Both the position numbers and the translations under genes were made by a program. Positions 16,160 through 25,115 of a stretch of DNA of 64,000 nucleotides are shown in pieces; position 1 is the stretch's first letter; every line of letters begins with the position of its first letter. Source of the stretch: Halomonas salipaludis (GTDB taxonomy: Bacteria > Pseudomonadota > Gammaproteobacteria > Pseudomonadales > Halomonadaceae); NCBI RefSeq assembly GCF_002286975.1, contig NZ_NSKB01000001.1, positions 684,733 through 748,732 on the forward strand, given 5' to 3'. The notes beneath the pieces were generated by a model. That model was not told the DNA's origin. It saw only the letters and a list, made by a program, of their open reading frames with translations, and ran no database searches.

Positions 16160-17400
16160 CCAATCCCATCGCGGCTAAAGCCGCTCCTACATTAGCCTTG
16201 GCGCCGCCCCCCATGTAGGAGCGAATTCATTCGCGATTGCAGCGCGCAGTGCTGCCCAGGCCAGGACAACCCAACCCCATCGCGGCTAAAGCCGCTCCTA
16301 CATTAGCCTTGGCGCCGCTCTCGTGTAGGAGCGAATTCATTCGCGATTGCAGCGCGTAGCGCTGCCCGGCTAGCCAATCCCATCGCGGCTAAAGCCGCTC
16401 CTACATTAGCCTTGGCGCCACTCCCATGTGGGAGCGAATTCATTCGCGATTGCAGCGCGCAGCGCTGCCCAGGCCAGGACAACCCAACCCCATCGCGGCT
16501 AAAGCCGCTCCTACATTAGCCTTGGCGCCACTCCCATGTGGGAGCGAATTCATTCGCGATTGCAGCGCGTAGCGCTGCCCAGGCCAGGACAACCCAACCC
16601 CATCGCGGCTAAAGCCGCTCCTACATTAGCCTTGGCGCCGCCCCCCATGTAGGAGCGAATTCATTCGCGATGCAGCGCGCGGCGCTGCCCAGCTAGCCAA
16701 CCCCATCGCGGCTAAAGCCGCTCCCACATTAGCCTTGGAGCCACTCCCATGTGGGAGCGAATTCATTCGCGATTGCAGCGCGCAGCGCTGCCCAGGCCAG
16801 GACAACCCAACCCCATCGCGGCTAAAGCCGCTCCTACATTAGCCTTGGCGCCATACCTAGTGTGGGAGCAACTTCATTCGCGATTGCAGCGCGTAGCGCT
16901 GCCCGGCTAGCCAACCCCATCGCGGCTAAAGCCGCTCCTACATTAGCCTTGGCGCCACTCCCATGTGGGAGCGAATTCATTCACGATTGCAGCGCGTAGC
17001 GCTGCCCAGGCCAGGACAACCCAACCCCATCGCGGCTAAAGCCGCTCCTACATTAGCCTTGGCGCCATACCTAGTGTGGGAGCGACTTCAGTCGCGATTG
17101 CAGCGCGCAGCGCTGCCCGGCTAGCCAACCCCATCGCGGCTAAAGCCGCTCCTACATTAGCCTTGGCGCCACTCCCATGTGGGAGCGAATTCATTCGCGA
17201 TTGCAGCGCGTAGCGCTGCCCTGCTAGCCAACCCCATCGCGGCTAAAGCCGCTCCTACATTGGCCTTAGCGCCGCCCCGTGTAGGAGCGAATTCATTCGC
17301 GATTGCAGCGCGCAGCGCTGCCTGGCTAGATCAACCCCATCGTGACTGAAGTCACTCCCACGCTGGCCTTGGCACCCTCAATGCAGGAGCAAACTCACTC
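16160..17400 (+). repeat. Large BIME array, about 12 units
   Basis: Twelve composite repeats in tandem. Inverted arms (stem GCGGCT/AGCCGC) start at about 16171, 16282, 16385, 16495, 16605, 16708, 16818, 16922, 17032, 17136 and 17239, plus a diverged last one near 17341 (GTGACT/AGTCAC). Spacing alternates between 110-111 and 103-104 bases because two linkers are used: a long one (CCAGGCCAGGACAACCCAAC) and a short one (CCGGCTAGCCAACC). Each unit also has a forward arm, usually GCGAATTCATTCGC, and the tail GCAGCGC-G(C/T)A-GCGCTGC. It fills the gap between the Rpn and lipoprotein genes; there is no gene inside. Confidence 0.95.
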
Positions 17401-17466
17401 GCGACGTTGAGCCCGGTCACGATCGAGGATAAGGTCGCGTGCCAGCTTCCTGATGATGCCTAGACT

Positions 17467-18282
17467 ATGCAGCCTCCACCTCTCAGTCGCTACCTTCTCC
17501 TGCTCGTTATCGTCCTGCTGGCGGGGTGCAGCGCAACCCGCTCAAGCGAGCACGCCACTCAAGGCGTTGAACAGGACCTCGCTGCGGCCGGTCTACGCGA
17601 GGCCGATCTTGGCGCTGCCAGCCTCATGCGCGCCTGGTACCGCTCAACGCCAGAAGCGCCCTCGGTTTGGCACATCTATGTGGAAGGCGACGGCCACGCC
17701 TGGCGAGGCGCCGGCCAGCCCAGCAGCAACCCAACACCGCGCCAACCAGTGGCCATGCGTCTCGCACTGGAAGACCCGCATTCTCACGTTGCCTACCTGG
17801 CTCGCCCCTGCCAGTTTCTGCAACCGCTCCCCGATGGTTGCCATTTCTCGCTATGGACCACTCAACGCTACGGGGCCGACGTCGAGAATCAGATGCTCGC
17901 CGCCCTGAACGCCATTGCCGGGGGGCAAAGCGTACGCCTGATCGGCTTCTCGGGAGGTGCTCACCTCGCCCAGCAACTTGCCCAGCGCCATCCCAACGTC
18001 GAGCTGCTGATCAGCGTAGCCGGCAACCTCGATGACGCTAGCTTCGCAGAGCATCATCGCCTGCCTGCTCCACGCACCGCCTCGCCTCCTTCTGGCACCA
18101 TCCCCTTCTACAGCCTGGCGGGAGGCAACGACGACATCGTGCCGCCCGCACTCGCTCGGCAGCAGCTCGCGCGCCAGGCCCATGGCTGTCATCACCTGGA
18201 GGTCCACCCCCAGGCCGAGCATACCGGCCCCTGGCATCTCGACTGGCACAGCATCGAGGCCTTTCTCGAGGCGTGCCAGTAA
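17467..18282 (+). CDS. Lipoprotein alpha/beta hydrolase
   Basis: Probable membrane-anchored serine hydrolase facing the periplasm; substrate unknown. The N-terminal signal ends in a lipobox (VLLAGC, Cys21). The nucleophile elbow is GFSGG (Ser162) in the strand-turn-helix VRLIGFSGGAHLAQQLA. A likely acid is in GGNDDIVPPALA and the likely histidine is in AEHTGPWHLDW near the end. At 271 residues it is small for a lipase and close to generic alpha/beta hydrolases. It lies just after the large BIME array and ends 19 bases before a bidirectional terminator. Confidence 0.75.
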   Translation: MQPPPLSRYLLLLVIVLLAGCSATRSSEHATQGVEQDLAAAGLREADLGAASLMRAWYRSTPEAPSVWHIYVEGDGHAWRGAGQPSSNPTPRQPVAMRLALEDPHSHVAYLARPCQFLQPLPDGCHFSLWTTQRYGADVENQMLAALNAIAGGQSVRLIGFSGGAHLAQQLAQRHPNVELLISVAGNLDDASFAEHHRLPAPRTASPPSGTIPFYSLAGGNDDIVPPALARQQLARQAHGCHHLEVHPQAEHTGPWHLDWHSIEAFLEACQ

Positions 18283-18300
18283 CCACGCACCCACTAAACA

Positions 18301-18332
18301 GAAACGCCCACTCCGCAGGGAGTGGGCGTTTC
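18301..18332. terminator. Bidirectional rho-independent terminator
   Basis: Perfect 14-base-pair stem GAAACGCCCACTCC / GGAGTGGGCGTTTC around the loop GCAG, with T runs on both strands inside the stem ends (GTTTCTT rightward, GTTTCTGTTT leftward). It lies between convergent genes: the lipoprotein hydrolase (ends 18282) and the autotransporter (ends 18362 on the minus strand). Confidence 0.93.
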
Positions 18333-18361
18333 TTCAGCTCAGCAGCAACTGACCGTCACGA

Positions 18362-21088
18362 TCAGAAATCGTAGCGCAGCGTCAGCTCACCAGCGTTGGC
18401 GGTCATGCTATCGGTCCAGCCATGGCTCAGATCCAGCGAGGTAGTGAAGCCACCCTCACTGTAAACGTCCACCCCCACGCCAGCGGTATAGCGCGTCTTG
18501 TCGACACCGCCACCCTGGACGAGGAAGGTGTCTTGCGGTGCAAAAGCAAAGGCGGCCATGTTGCTGTTGGCCTTGCCCTGCAGGTCGTGGAAGATCCCCA
18601 GCGTCAGACGCGGCTCGACCATCAAGCCGCTGATCTGGGTCAGGTGGCCAAGCTCCGCCTGGGCACCCAGCTCGAAGCGCTCGACGCGCTGCTCATCCAG
18701 GCTCAGGTTCATCGCACCGGCGCCAGACTCTGAGTAAGCATCCAACGCAAGGTGTGAGTAATCCAGCGAGAAGCGCGGTGTCAGCGTCGTTGCGCCATCC
18801 AGTGCGAAGGCATAGCCCGCCGCGGCACGTGCCCCGCGCTGGCGACTGTCGTAATCGGCGCGAGCGGTCTCATCCATGGTGCGGCGCAGCGACTCATTGC
18901 GTCCCCAGCCATAGCTCAACTGGGCATCGAACAACCAGTTGCCATAAGCGCGGCTGGTATAGGCGATCAGCTGGTCGAAATCGACGTCACCCTCGGCCAA
19001 ACCATCACGGCCGCTGGTATCGGTATTACTGTGCGCCCAGCCAAGGCCCAGCACGGTGCCATTGTGAAGCTCTGCATCTGCCCCCAGCACGAAGCCACGG
19101 GTATCGCTGTCGTAGCCTTCAACGCCGTCACGCATGCGCTGCTCGACCTCGGCATAAAGCCCCTTCAGCCATACGCCCTTGCCTGCCACGGCATCGCCGG
19201 CGGCAACGCCTCGAGCACGGCTCGACACCAGATTACCCGCCGCCTGGCTAGCAGCATTGATGCTCTCGATGCTGGCACCGCTACTATCGGGTAACAGCTC
19301 AGCGAGCCGCTCGCCGTCGCCGATGGCATCGATCAACGCTGCCACAGCCTGCTGGTTACCGTTTTGCAGAACACGATTCAACGCCTGGCCCAAGCCATCC
19401 AGTTGGCGCGCCTTGGCACCACGTGCGCTACTCATATCAATGGCCCGACGCGCCACCTCACGGCCATCAACACCGGCGTAAGATACCAGCAGCTGGCGTC
19501 CATCCTCGCTCAGCGCAACCTCGCTGACGCGATAGAAACCAGAGGCGGTTTCGAGATTGAGCGCACCCAGGTCGAAATCCAACTCGTCGGCTTCCAGCAA
19601 CACCAGCTCACTGCCATTGCGATACGCTTCGCCGTTGCCGAACACCAGCGTCGAGCCATCCGCCAGGGTTACGCGCTGTGCGCTCAAGCCACTCAGCCGG
19701 TCGCTAGAGAACTGCAGCGTGGCATCGGCGTCCTGCTCGTAGGCACCATCGATGGCGTGAATGCCATCGACCACGAACACGCCGCCACGGTTGCGAATCG
19801 TCCCCTGGTACTCGCCACCGGCCAGGGTCACCGTCGCCCCTTCGAAGTCGATGTCGCCAATCACTTCGCCGCCTGCCAGCAACGCGGAAATATTGCCACC
19901 GCTAAGACGCATTGCCTGGCCAGGCTCGGTACTGATCGACTGATGCACCAGCCCCGCCAACACGCCGTGCTGCTCGATGGTGAGCTCACCGGTGATATTG
20001 CGAACATCGATAGCCGCCCGACCACCCTCCGAGAGCATGACAGCATCGGGCGCATTGACGATGCGGCCCTCTATATGAGCATCATTCAGATACACCACCG
20101 AGCCAGGAGACGCCATCAATCCACGGTTGATGATGTTGCCCTCGAGCCGAGCGCCTTCCACGAAGGCGATATTACCCTGGAGCCCTACCATGCCACCCTG
20201 TTCGGGGTAAATCAGCCCATTATCATCCTGCTCCCCCAGGATCAACGACTCTTCAAGCTCTGAAGGGGAAAGCAAATCGTCGAGAGTGATTCCCCTGCCG
20301 GCATCATTGACGATATCACCCTGAAGCGTGGCATAAGACACCACCACGTTATGATCGAGGGATAGCATCAATCCCGGTGCATTCTCACCCGCTTCGCGGT
20401 TGATGATGTTGCCACGCAGCACCGTGGGAGGGTCCAGCGGGTAATCCTCGCCAAGGATCAGAATATTGTGGCCTTCTGAAAAAAGTACGCCCTGGTTGTA
20501 GATCGAGACTCGCTCGCTCCCACCCTCGAATACCGGCAGTGAACTCAGCAGTGCAGCATCTGCATCCGCCGCGGAAAGACCGGTGAGCTCGGCGTGCTTG
20601 ATAACGATACCAATCGCAGGGTGTACTTGACTGTAGTAGGCGGATTCATAATCGAACTCGTCACTAGAGTTGGGATCGACCTCGCCCACTGCGACAATCT
20701 GCGAGGTATTCACCACAATGCTCGGCGATTCCCACTCCCAATCGGTTATCTCAACGCCATCGCGACCCTCGGCGATGATGGCGTCCGGATTCTGCCGATC
20801 ATAGGGAAATTCGCCGCTGAACTCCCCCACATACAAGAAGATCGGATCTTCCAGTGTATCTTGTGAAGAACCACCCTGAGTGGCTTCCGTCAATGCTGGA
20901 CCGGCAGGAACGATCCGGCCACCATCCATCGTCGCCGGCTCTTCCAGAATCCTGTACTGATAGTACGGCACGTGGCCGTAAGGGTCTTCCCAATCATCGC
21001 CCGGGGCTGCCTTGGCGGCGCTCACCCCTACAGCACTGACCATGGCCAGCGATACGGCAACCACGAGCGGCTTTTTGCGCAATTCCAT
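18362..21088 (-). CDS. Classical (type Va) autotransporter
   Basis: Outer-membrane autotransporter of 908 residues. Signal peptide at 1-28 (KKPLVVAVSLAMVSAVGVSAAKA). The passenger (about 30-560) has beta-helix-like repeats such as NIINREAGENAPGLML, DIVNDAGRGITLDD and NIINRGLMASPGSVVYL, typical of a right-handed beta-solenoid. A helical linker follows (about 570-640). The C-terminal beta-barrel (about 650-908) begins at GVWLKGLYAEVEQR and ends with the outer-membrane signature LTLRYDF. No protease or lipase motif is seen in the passenger, so an adhesin or surface-structure role is more likely. It is monocistronic, ending at the shared terminator. Confidence 0.92.
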   Translation of the reverse strand: MELRKKPLVVAVSLAMVSAVGVSAAKAAPGDDWEDPYGHVPYYQYRILEEPATMDGGRIVPAGPALTEATQGGSSQDTLEDPIFLYVGEFSGEFPYDRQNPDAIIAEGRDGVEITDWEWESPSIVVNTSQIVAVGEVDPNSSDEFDYESAYYSQVHPAIGIVIKHAELTGLSAADADAALLSSLPVFEGGSERVSIYNQGVLFSEGHNILILGEDYPLDPPTVLRGNIINREAGENAPGLMLSLDHNVVVSYATLQGDIVNDAGRGITLDDLLSPSELEESLILGEQDDNGLIYPEQGGMVGLQGNIAFVEGARLEGNIINRGLMASPGSVVYLNDAHIEGRIVNAPDAVMLSEGGRAAIDVRNITGELTIEQHGVLAGLVHQSISTEPGQAMRLSGGNISALLAGGEVIGDIDFEGATVTLAGGEYQGTIRNRGGVFVVDGIHAIDGAYEQDADATLQFSSDRLSGLSAQRVTLADGSTLVFGNGEAYRNGSELVLLEADELDFDLGALNLETASGFYRVSEVALSEDGRQLLVSYAGVDGREVARRAIDMSSARGAKARQLDGLGQALNRVLQNGNQQAVAALIDAIGDGERLAELLPDSSGASIESINAASQAAGNLVSSRARGVAAGDAVAGKGVWLKGLYAEVEQRMRDGVEGYDSDTRGFVLGADAELHNGTVLGLGWAHSNTDTSGRDGLAEGDVDFDQLIAYTSRAYGNWLFDAQLSYGWGRNESLRRTMDETARADYDSRQRGARAAAGYAFALDGATTLTPRFSLDYSHLALDAYSESGAGAMNLSLDEQRVERFELGAQAELGHLTQISGLMVEPRLTLGIFHDLQGKANSNMAAFAFAPQDTFLVQGGGVDKTRYTAGVGVDVYSEGGFTTSLDLSHGWTDSMTANAGELTLRYDF

Positions 21089-21206
21089 TCCCTGCTCCCT
21101 GCTTTTTCATTCTGATTAGCGACGTGGTTTCACCACACCGGAATGCTAATCGGCAGAGCAGGAAATAACTTGAGCATTATTTAATATCAAGAGGTGCGAC
21201 AGCAAC

Positions 21207-21225
21207 GTTTAATCATCGATTAAAC
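21207..21225. promoter_or_regulatory. Palindrome upstream of the autotransporter
   Basis: Perfect palindrome GTTTAAT-CATCG-ATTAAAC, about 120 bases upstream of the autotransporter start and 87 bases after the stop of the glycosyltransferase gene... on the opposite side it faces 21312. It has no adjacent T-tract and could be an operator. The regulator is unknown. Confidence 0.35.
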
Positions 21226-21311
21226 TTATAGAAGCCTTATGGCCTGGCGCCTTATTAACGATATCTTCAGAGCAAAAATCAACCAACAGGCAAGCAGAAA
21301 ACAGCACGCCC

Positions 21312-22133
21312 TCAGCGTATCCCGTTGCGGGCTACGACCTCGCCAGCCTGCTGCTTGTGCTGCAGCAAGTGAAATACATAGGCATCGGCCTGGCGCTGGT
21401 GATGGTGGATATGGATCAGCCCACCACGGCCGCGCATGGCACGCTGCTTTACTCCCCAGCCAATCAGCCGCCATTCGAGGTCGACTTCCTCGGCGCCGTA
21501 TCCCTCGAAATCGCTGTCAAAGCCGTTGACGGCCATCAAGTGCTCGCGCCACACGCCCATATTGGCGCCCAGCAACGCCAGCGACTTGCGGCTCCATAGC
21601 CGGGCTGCCCAGCGTGGCAGATGCAAGCCGAACTCGGCGCGGGAGAGGCCGCCTCGCAGCGACTGGAAGAGCAGCCATAGCGGATGCTCCAGGCTGGCCA
21701 GGCTCAGTTCGCCCGTCTTGATCCTGGCTGTCAGCCCTTCGGCCGTATCCACTCGCCGGCCAGCCACCATATGCCCTGGGCGAGTCCAGTCACGGTGGTC
21801 GGCAATGAAGTGGCGCATCGGCACACAGTCGCTGTCGGTAAGCACGATATAGTCGGCCCGGGAGCCTTCGATGGCACGATTGACGATCTGCGCCTTGCGA
21901 AAGCCGCGGTCCTCATGCCACACATGGCGGATGTTCAACCCCAAGCAACGGTACCGGGCGACCACCTCGGCCACCTCGGGCTCGGAGCCATCATCGGCGA
22001 TACACAGGCTGAAATTCCGATCCGTCTGCCGACGATAGCCCTCCAAGGTCAGCGTCAGCACCTCCGGATCGTTATACGCCGCCATGACGACTTCCAGCGA
22101 TATATCAAGGGATGGCAACGGCATGGCCCTCAT
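21312..22133 (-). CDS. Family 2 glycosyltransferase with galactosyltransferase-type C-terminus
   Basis: Cytoplasmic GT-A fold enzyme adding a sugar to a growing surface glycan. The N-terminal domain shows ISLEVVMAAYNDPEVLTLTL, CIADDGSEPE and the DxD-type metal site VLTDSDCVPM. The C-terminal part (about 170-240) resembles the galactosyltransferase C-terminal domain with GANMGVWREHLMAVNGFDSDFEGYGAEEVDLEWRL, seen in hyaluronan/chondroitin-type polymerases. 273 residues. It is the last gene of the polysaccharide locus, seven bases after the ligase-like gene. Donor and acceptor cannot be read from the sequence. Confidence 0.87.
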   Translation of the reverse strand: MRAMPLPSLDISLEVVMAAYNDPEVLTLTLEGYRRQTDRNFSLCIADDGSEPEVAEVVARYRCLGLNIRHVWHEDRGFRKAQIVNRAIEGSRADYIVLTDSDCVPMRHFIADHRDWTRPGHMVAGRRVDTAEGLTARIKTGELSLASLEHPLWLLFQSLRGGLSRAEFGLHLPRWAARLWSRKSLALLGANMGVWREHLMAVNGFDSDFEGYGAEEVDLEWRLIGWGVKQRAMRGRGGLIHIHHHQRQADAYVFHLLQHKQQAGEVVARNGIR

Positions 22134-22139
22134 ACGATC

Positions 22140-23390
22140 TCAACACGCCAGCTGGCGCTCACGAGCCCGGAAGCCCGCCCATAGCACCGGCAGCAGGAAG
22201 GCATACACCATCACCCCGCTATTGTGCGCCAAGAAGACCTGGGTAAGGCCGAAATCGAAGTAGGCCACCGGCAACAGCACGCCGGCCACCGCAAAGGCCC
22301 GCAGCTGCATGTCGGGCGCCGCAAGCTGACGAGCAAACAGCCGCATCGGCACCAGATATAACGCCAAGAGCACCACCAGCCCCAACAGGCCGCGCTTGGC
22401 CGTGGCGTCGATGAACTCGTTGTGGGCGTGGTCGAAGGTAGTGATGAACGGATGGATCACATCGTCATCGGCCATTCTCTGCATGCCCACCTGATAGCCG
22501 TTCTCCCCCCAACCCAGCAGCGGCTTCTCGGCAATTAGGTGCGCAGCCCCTTTCCACATCTCGAAACGCGCCCCCACCGATGACGTGCGGTTCTCCTGGC
22601 TTGCGTAGCGCTGGATATCATGCACCGCCTGGCCGACACGCGACTGGACGCCCGTTTGAGGAATGGCATAAGCCATGGTGCCAACGACCAACACCGCTAC
22701 CAGGGCCAGCGTTTTCCACTTGCCTGGCAAGTCCCGGCCATAACCGCGGTACAGCACCCACAGCACCACCGGAATGCCTACCCAGCCACCGCGGGTCCCC
22801 GAGAACAGCGAGCCAAGCACGCCGCCTGCGATGCCCAGCGCCAGCAGCGCCACCCACAGCTTTGCGCGTGGTTGCACCAGCGCCCAACCCAGCCCGGCAG
22901 CACACAGGATCGCACTCAGCATGCTGATATTGCCGAACTGGATCACATAGGTGTGTCCTCCGGCACGCTCAACGCCCTCGACGAGCTTTTGCCAGCCCGC
23001 CCAGCCACCGGCGAGAATGCCGCCGGTCGCCAGGCCGGCCCAGATCGCCGCCGCCCTGGGAGGAAACGCCAGCACCAGCAGCAGCGCGGGGATCGCCAGC
23101 AGGAAGCGCGCCGGCCTATCCATGCCTCGCGAGCCCTGGCCGTCCCACCACGCCTCGGCGATCACCACCAGCGCATAGGCCGTAAATACCGCTATGATCA
23201 CCAGGTCTGCACGACCCAGTGCCAACTCCCCCCGCTTGCCCAGCAGCACCACACTGCCCAGCAGCAGCATCACCGCCCCCAGCGAATAACCGCTCGGCAC
23301 CACCAGCGCAATCGCCATCAACAGAAATGCCGCCATGCTGGTATAGATCCGCATGCCAGAGCCGGGTGATGCCGGTAGTGCCTGAGCCAT
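22140..23390 (-). CDS. O-antigen ligase/polymerase-like membrane protein (WaaL/Wzy type)
   Basis: Inner-membrane protein with about ten hydrophobic segments and the Wzy_C-type periplasmic loop. Seen in that loop: an Arg-rich entry (SSVGARFEMWKGAAHLIAEK), PLLGWGENGYQVG, and the histidine motif FDHAHNEFIDATAKRGLLGL that is characteristic of the family. It would join undecaprenyl-linked glycan to lipid A, protein or another glycan unit. The start is uncertain: ATG 23390 is used here, with GTG 23396 as an alternative; neither has a strong ribosome site. A second protein of this family lies at 31315. Confidence 0.88.
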   Translation of the reverse strand: MAQALPASPGSGMRIYTSMAAFLLMAIALVVPSGYSLGAVMLLLGSVVLLGKRGELALGRADLVIIAVFTAYALVVIAEAWWDGQGSRGMDRPARFLLAIPALLLVLAFPPRAAAIWAGLATGGILAGGWAGWQKLVEGVERAGGHTYVIQFGNISMLSAILCAAGLGWALVQPRAKLWVALLALGIAGGVLGSLFSGTRGGWVGIPVVLWVLYRGYGRDLPGKWKTLALVAVLVVGTMAYAIPQTGVQSRVGQAVHDIQRYASQENRTSSVGARFEMWKGAAHLIAEKPLLGWGENGYQVGMQRMADDDVIHPFITTFDHAHNEFIDATAKRGLLGLVVLLALYLVPMRLFARQLAAPDMQLRAFAVAGVLLPVAYFDFGLTQVFLAHNSGVMVYAFLLPVLWAGFRARERQLAC

Positions 23391-23477
23391 CGTCACGATG
23401 CAAACGCCTCGCAGAAGCAAAAACGAAAAGAGCCGGCATAATGCCGGCCCCCATAGTCGAAATCAAGAAACGCCCCT

Positions 23478-23519
23478 GTAGGAGCGAATTCATTCGCGAT
23501 GCAGTGCGTAGCGCTGCTG
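23478..23519 (+). repeat. REP with tail
   Basis: One forward REP arm (GCGAATTCATTCGC) with tail GCAGTGCGTAGCGCTGC. It abuts the stop codon of the truncated Rpn copy at 23525, exactly as in the intact copy, which suggests the REP moved or duplicated together with the gene. Confidence 0.85.
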
Positions 23520-23524
23520 AGAAA

Positions 23525-23922
23525 TTACCGCCCCGGCGATGTGTCGCGGCGCATAGCCCCGATGTCGGTTTCGGTCAGGCCGGTAGCCTCGGCGATCTGG
23601 GCATCACTGAGCGCGCCGAGGGCGATCAGCTTGCGGGCGATATCCCGCGAGGTTTCTTGCCGTCCTTCTTGCCGTCCTTCCTGCCGCCCCTCTTGACGGC
23701 CTTCTTGGCGCTCTCTTTTCGCCCAGCTCTCCAACTTCTCTGCCAGCATATCTTTATCCTCTACCAGACTGTTGAGCCGCTCTAGGTTGACGCCTGCTCC
23801 TAGCCACTGCAGGTGCCGCTTGAGCCAGCGGGTGATGATGGCATCGGTACGTTCCTTATGGGGATCGTTCTGGATGATCCCAACGATGCGGTCAACGGCC
23901 TGCTGCAGCGCGTGGGTTTGCC
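23525..23922 (-). pseudogene. Rpn nuclease fragment, C-terminal third only
   Basis: Corresponds to the last third of the intact gene at 15111-16091. It keeps HALQQAVDRIVGIIQNDPHK onward, LVEDKDMLAEKLESWAK, five RQEG tetrapeptides and the end LSDAQIAEATGLTETDI. Everything before about residue 193 is missing. The junction is at CAGCGCGTGG, where the sequence turns into REP-associated DNA. There is no start codon in a plausible place, so no functional nuclease is expected. It lies directly beside the second decayed copy. Confidence 0.85.
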
Positions 23923-23935
23923 AGGGGTGCCACCA

Positions 23936-23988
23936 CCCAGTGTGTGGGAGCGACTTCAGTCGCGATGCAGCGCGTAGCGCTGCCGGGT
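23936..23988 (+). repeat. REP with tail between two Rpn remnants
   Basis: One forward REP arm with stem GCGACT/AGTCGC and tail GCAGCGCGTAGCGCTGCC. It separates the truncated Rpn fragment from the nonsense-mutated copy and marks the deletion junction of the former. Confidence 0.85.
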
Positions 23989-23993
23989 CAGTA

Positions 23994-24938
23994 CTAGCCC
24001 ATTGGGGGCGCGCCGCGACGCATAGCCTCGATATCGGTTTCGGTCAGGCCGGTAGCCTCGGCGATCTGGGCATCGCTGAGCGCGCCGAAGGCGATCAGCT
24101 TGCGGGCGATATCCCGCGAGGTTTCCTGCCGGCCTTCTTGACGGCCTTCTTGGCGCTCTCTTTTCGCCCAGCTCTCCAATTTCTCTGCCAGCATATCTTT
24201 ATCCTCTACCAGACTGTTGAGCCGCTCTAAGTTGACTCCTGCTCCTAGCCACTGCAGGTGCCGCTTGAGCCAGCGGGTGATGATGGCATCGGTACGCTCC
24301 TTGTGGGGATCGTTCTGGATGATCCCGACGATGCGGTCAACGGCCTGCTGCAGCGCGTGGCGGTCAGCCGTGGCGTTCTCGATGCCGAACACACCGCTGA
24401 GTGGCGTGTGACGCTTCAACAGTTCCTCGTCAGTATAGCGTCCTTCGTCGATCAGGTAGTAGCGCAGGTGTGGCTGGTAGACTCGCAGGAAGGCCGGCGG
24501 TTCCGGCTGCACCATATCGTAGATGTCCTGCCGGGCCGACCAGCGCTGGCTGCCGTTATAGAGCACGATGGGCAGTATCGGCGGCAGCCCCTTGCGCGGG
24601 GTGGTGGTCCTCTGCTTGAGCAGATGATCGTAGAAACAGGCCACGTAGTGCATCAGGCGGATCGGCATGGTGTGATCCACCGCCGACTGAAACTCTAAAA
24701 GGATGTACAGGAACACCTGCTGTCTGGCGCCCTGCGAGCTGATGTCGACAGATCACACCACGTCCTCGAATTTCTCCTCGAACAGCGGCGTGATGTAGTT
24801 GCCGCTGTGGCTTTCCTGGGTGGAAAAGTCCATCAGCTCGGCAATCTCGGTGGGAGCAAAGCCTTCGATCAGTTGCTGAACGAACTCCGGATAGCTGAAC
24901 AGCTCCTTGTAGCCGGTATCGTGGTGGTTGCTGGCCAT
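23994..24938 (-). pseudogene. Rpn nuclease gene interrupted by one in-frame stop
   Basis: Near-complete copy of the gene at 15111-16091. It opens normally (MASNHHDTGYKELFSYPEFV) and runs in one frame to the usual C-terminus. Codon 62 (24753-24755), which is TGG (Trp) in the intact copy within EDVVWSVDIS, is TGA here. It cuts the protein before the catalytic strand SVDISW and the LLEFQS site. It has only three RQEG tetrapeptides against six in the intact copy. The upstream 65 bases, including the LexA-type box, are preserved. It is either a recent pseudogene or a candidate for readthrough; a C-terminal piece could restart at 24716 (MFLYILLEFQ). Confidence 0.88.
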
Positions 24939-24961
24939 GGGGCATACTCCTCCAGATAACA

Positions 24962-24977
24962 CTGTATGAAATTACAG
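24962..24977 (-). promoter_or_regulatory. LexA-type SOS box upstream of the nonsense Rpn copy
   Basis: CTGTAATTTCATACAG on the minus strand, identical to the box before the intact Rpn gene and again 24 bases from the ATG. Flanking bases outside the box differ (GTG...TGTT instead of GTA...CGCT), so the box core is the better conserved part. Confidence 0.6.
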
Positions 24978-25007
24978 CACTTGCTGGCGGTGCGCAACGT
25001 TGCCCCC

Positions 25008-25103
25008 AACCCCATCGAGACTGAAGTCTCTCCCACATATGCCAAAGCGCCGCTCCCAGTGTGGGAGCGAATTCATTCGCGATTGCAGCGCGTAGCGCTG
25101 CCA
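25008..25103 (+). repeat. BIME unit
   Basis: One composite element: inverted arm with stem GAGACT/AGTCTC, spacer, forward arm GCGAATTCATTCGC and tail GCAGCGCGTAGCGCTGCC. It separates the Rpn pseudogene from the sugar transferase gene that ends at 25116. It is the last left-to-right oriented unit with a tail in the window. Confidence 0.88.
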
Positions 25104-25115
25104 GGCCAACAGCGG

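Noticed and set aside
16160-17400. CRISPR-like regular array
   Set aside because: Period is about 103-111 bases, the spacers are not unique, the units are composite hairpins of the REP family found elsewhere in the window, and no cas gene is present.
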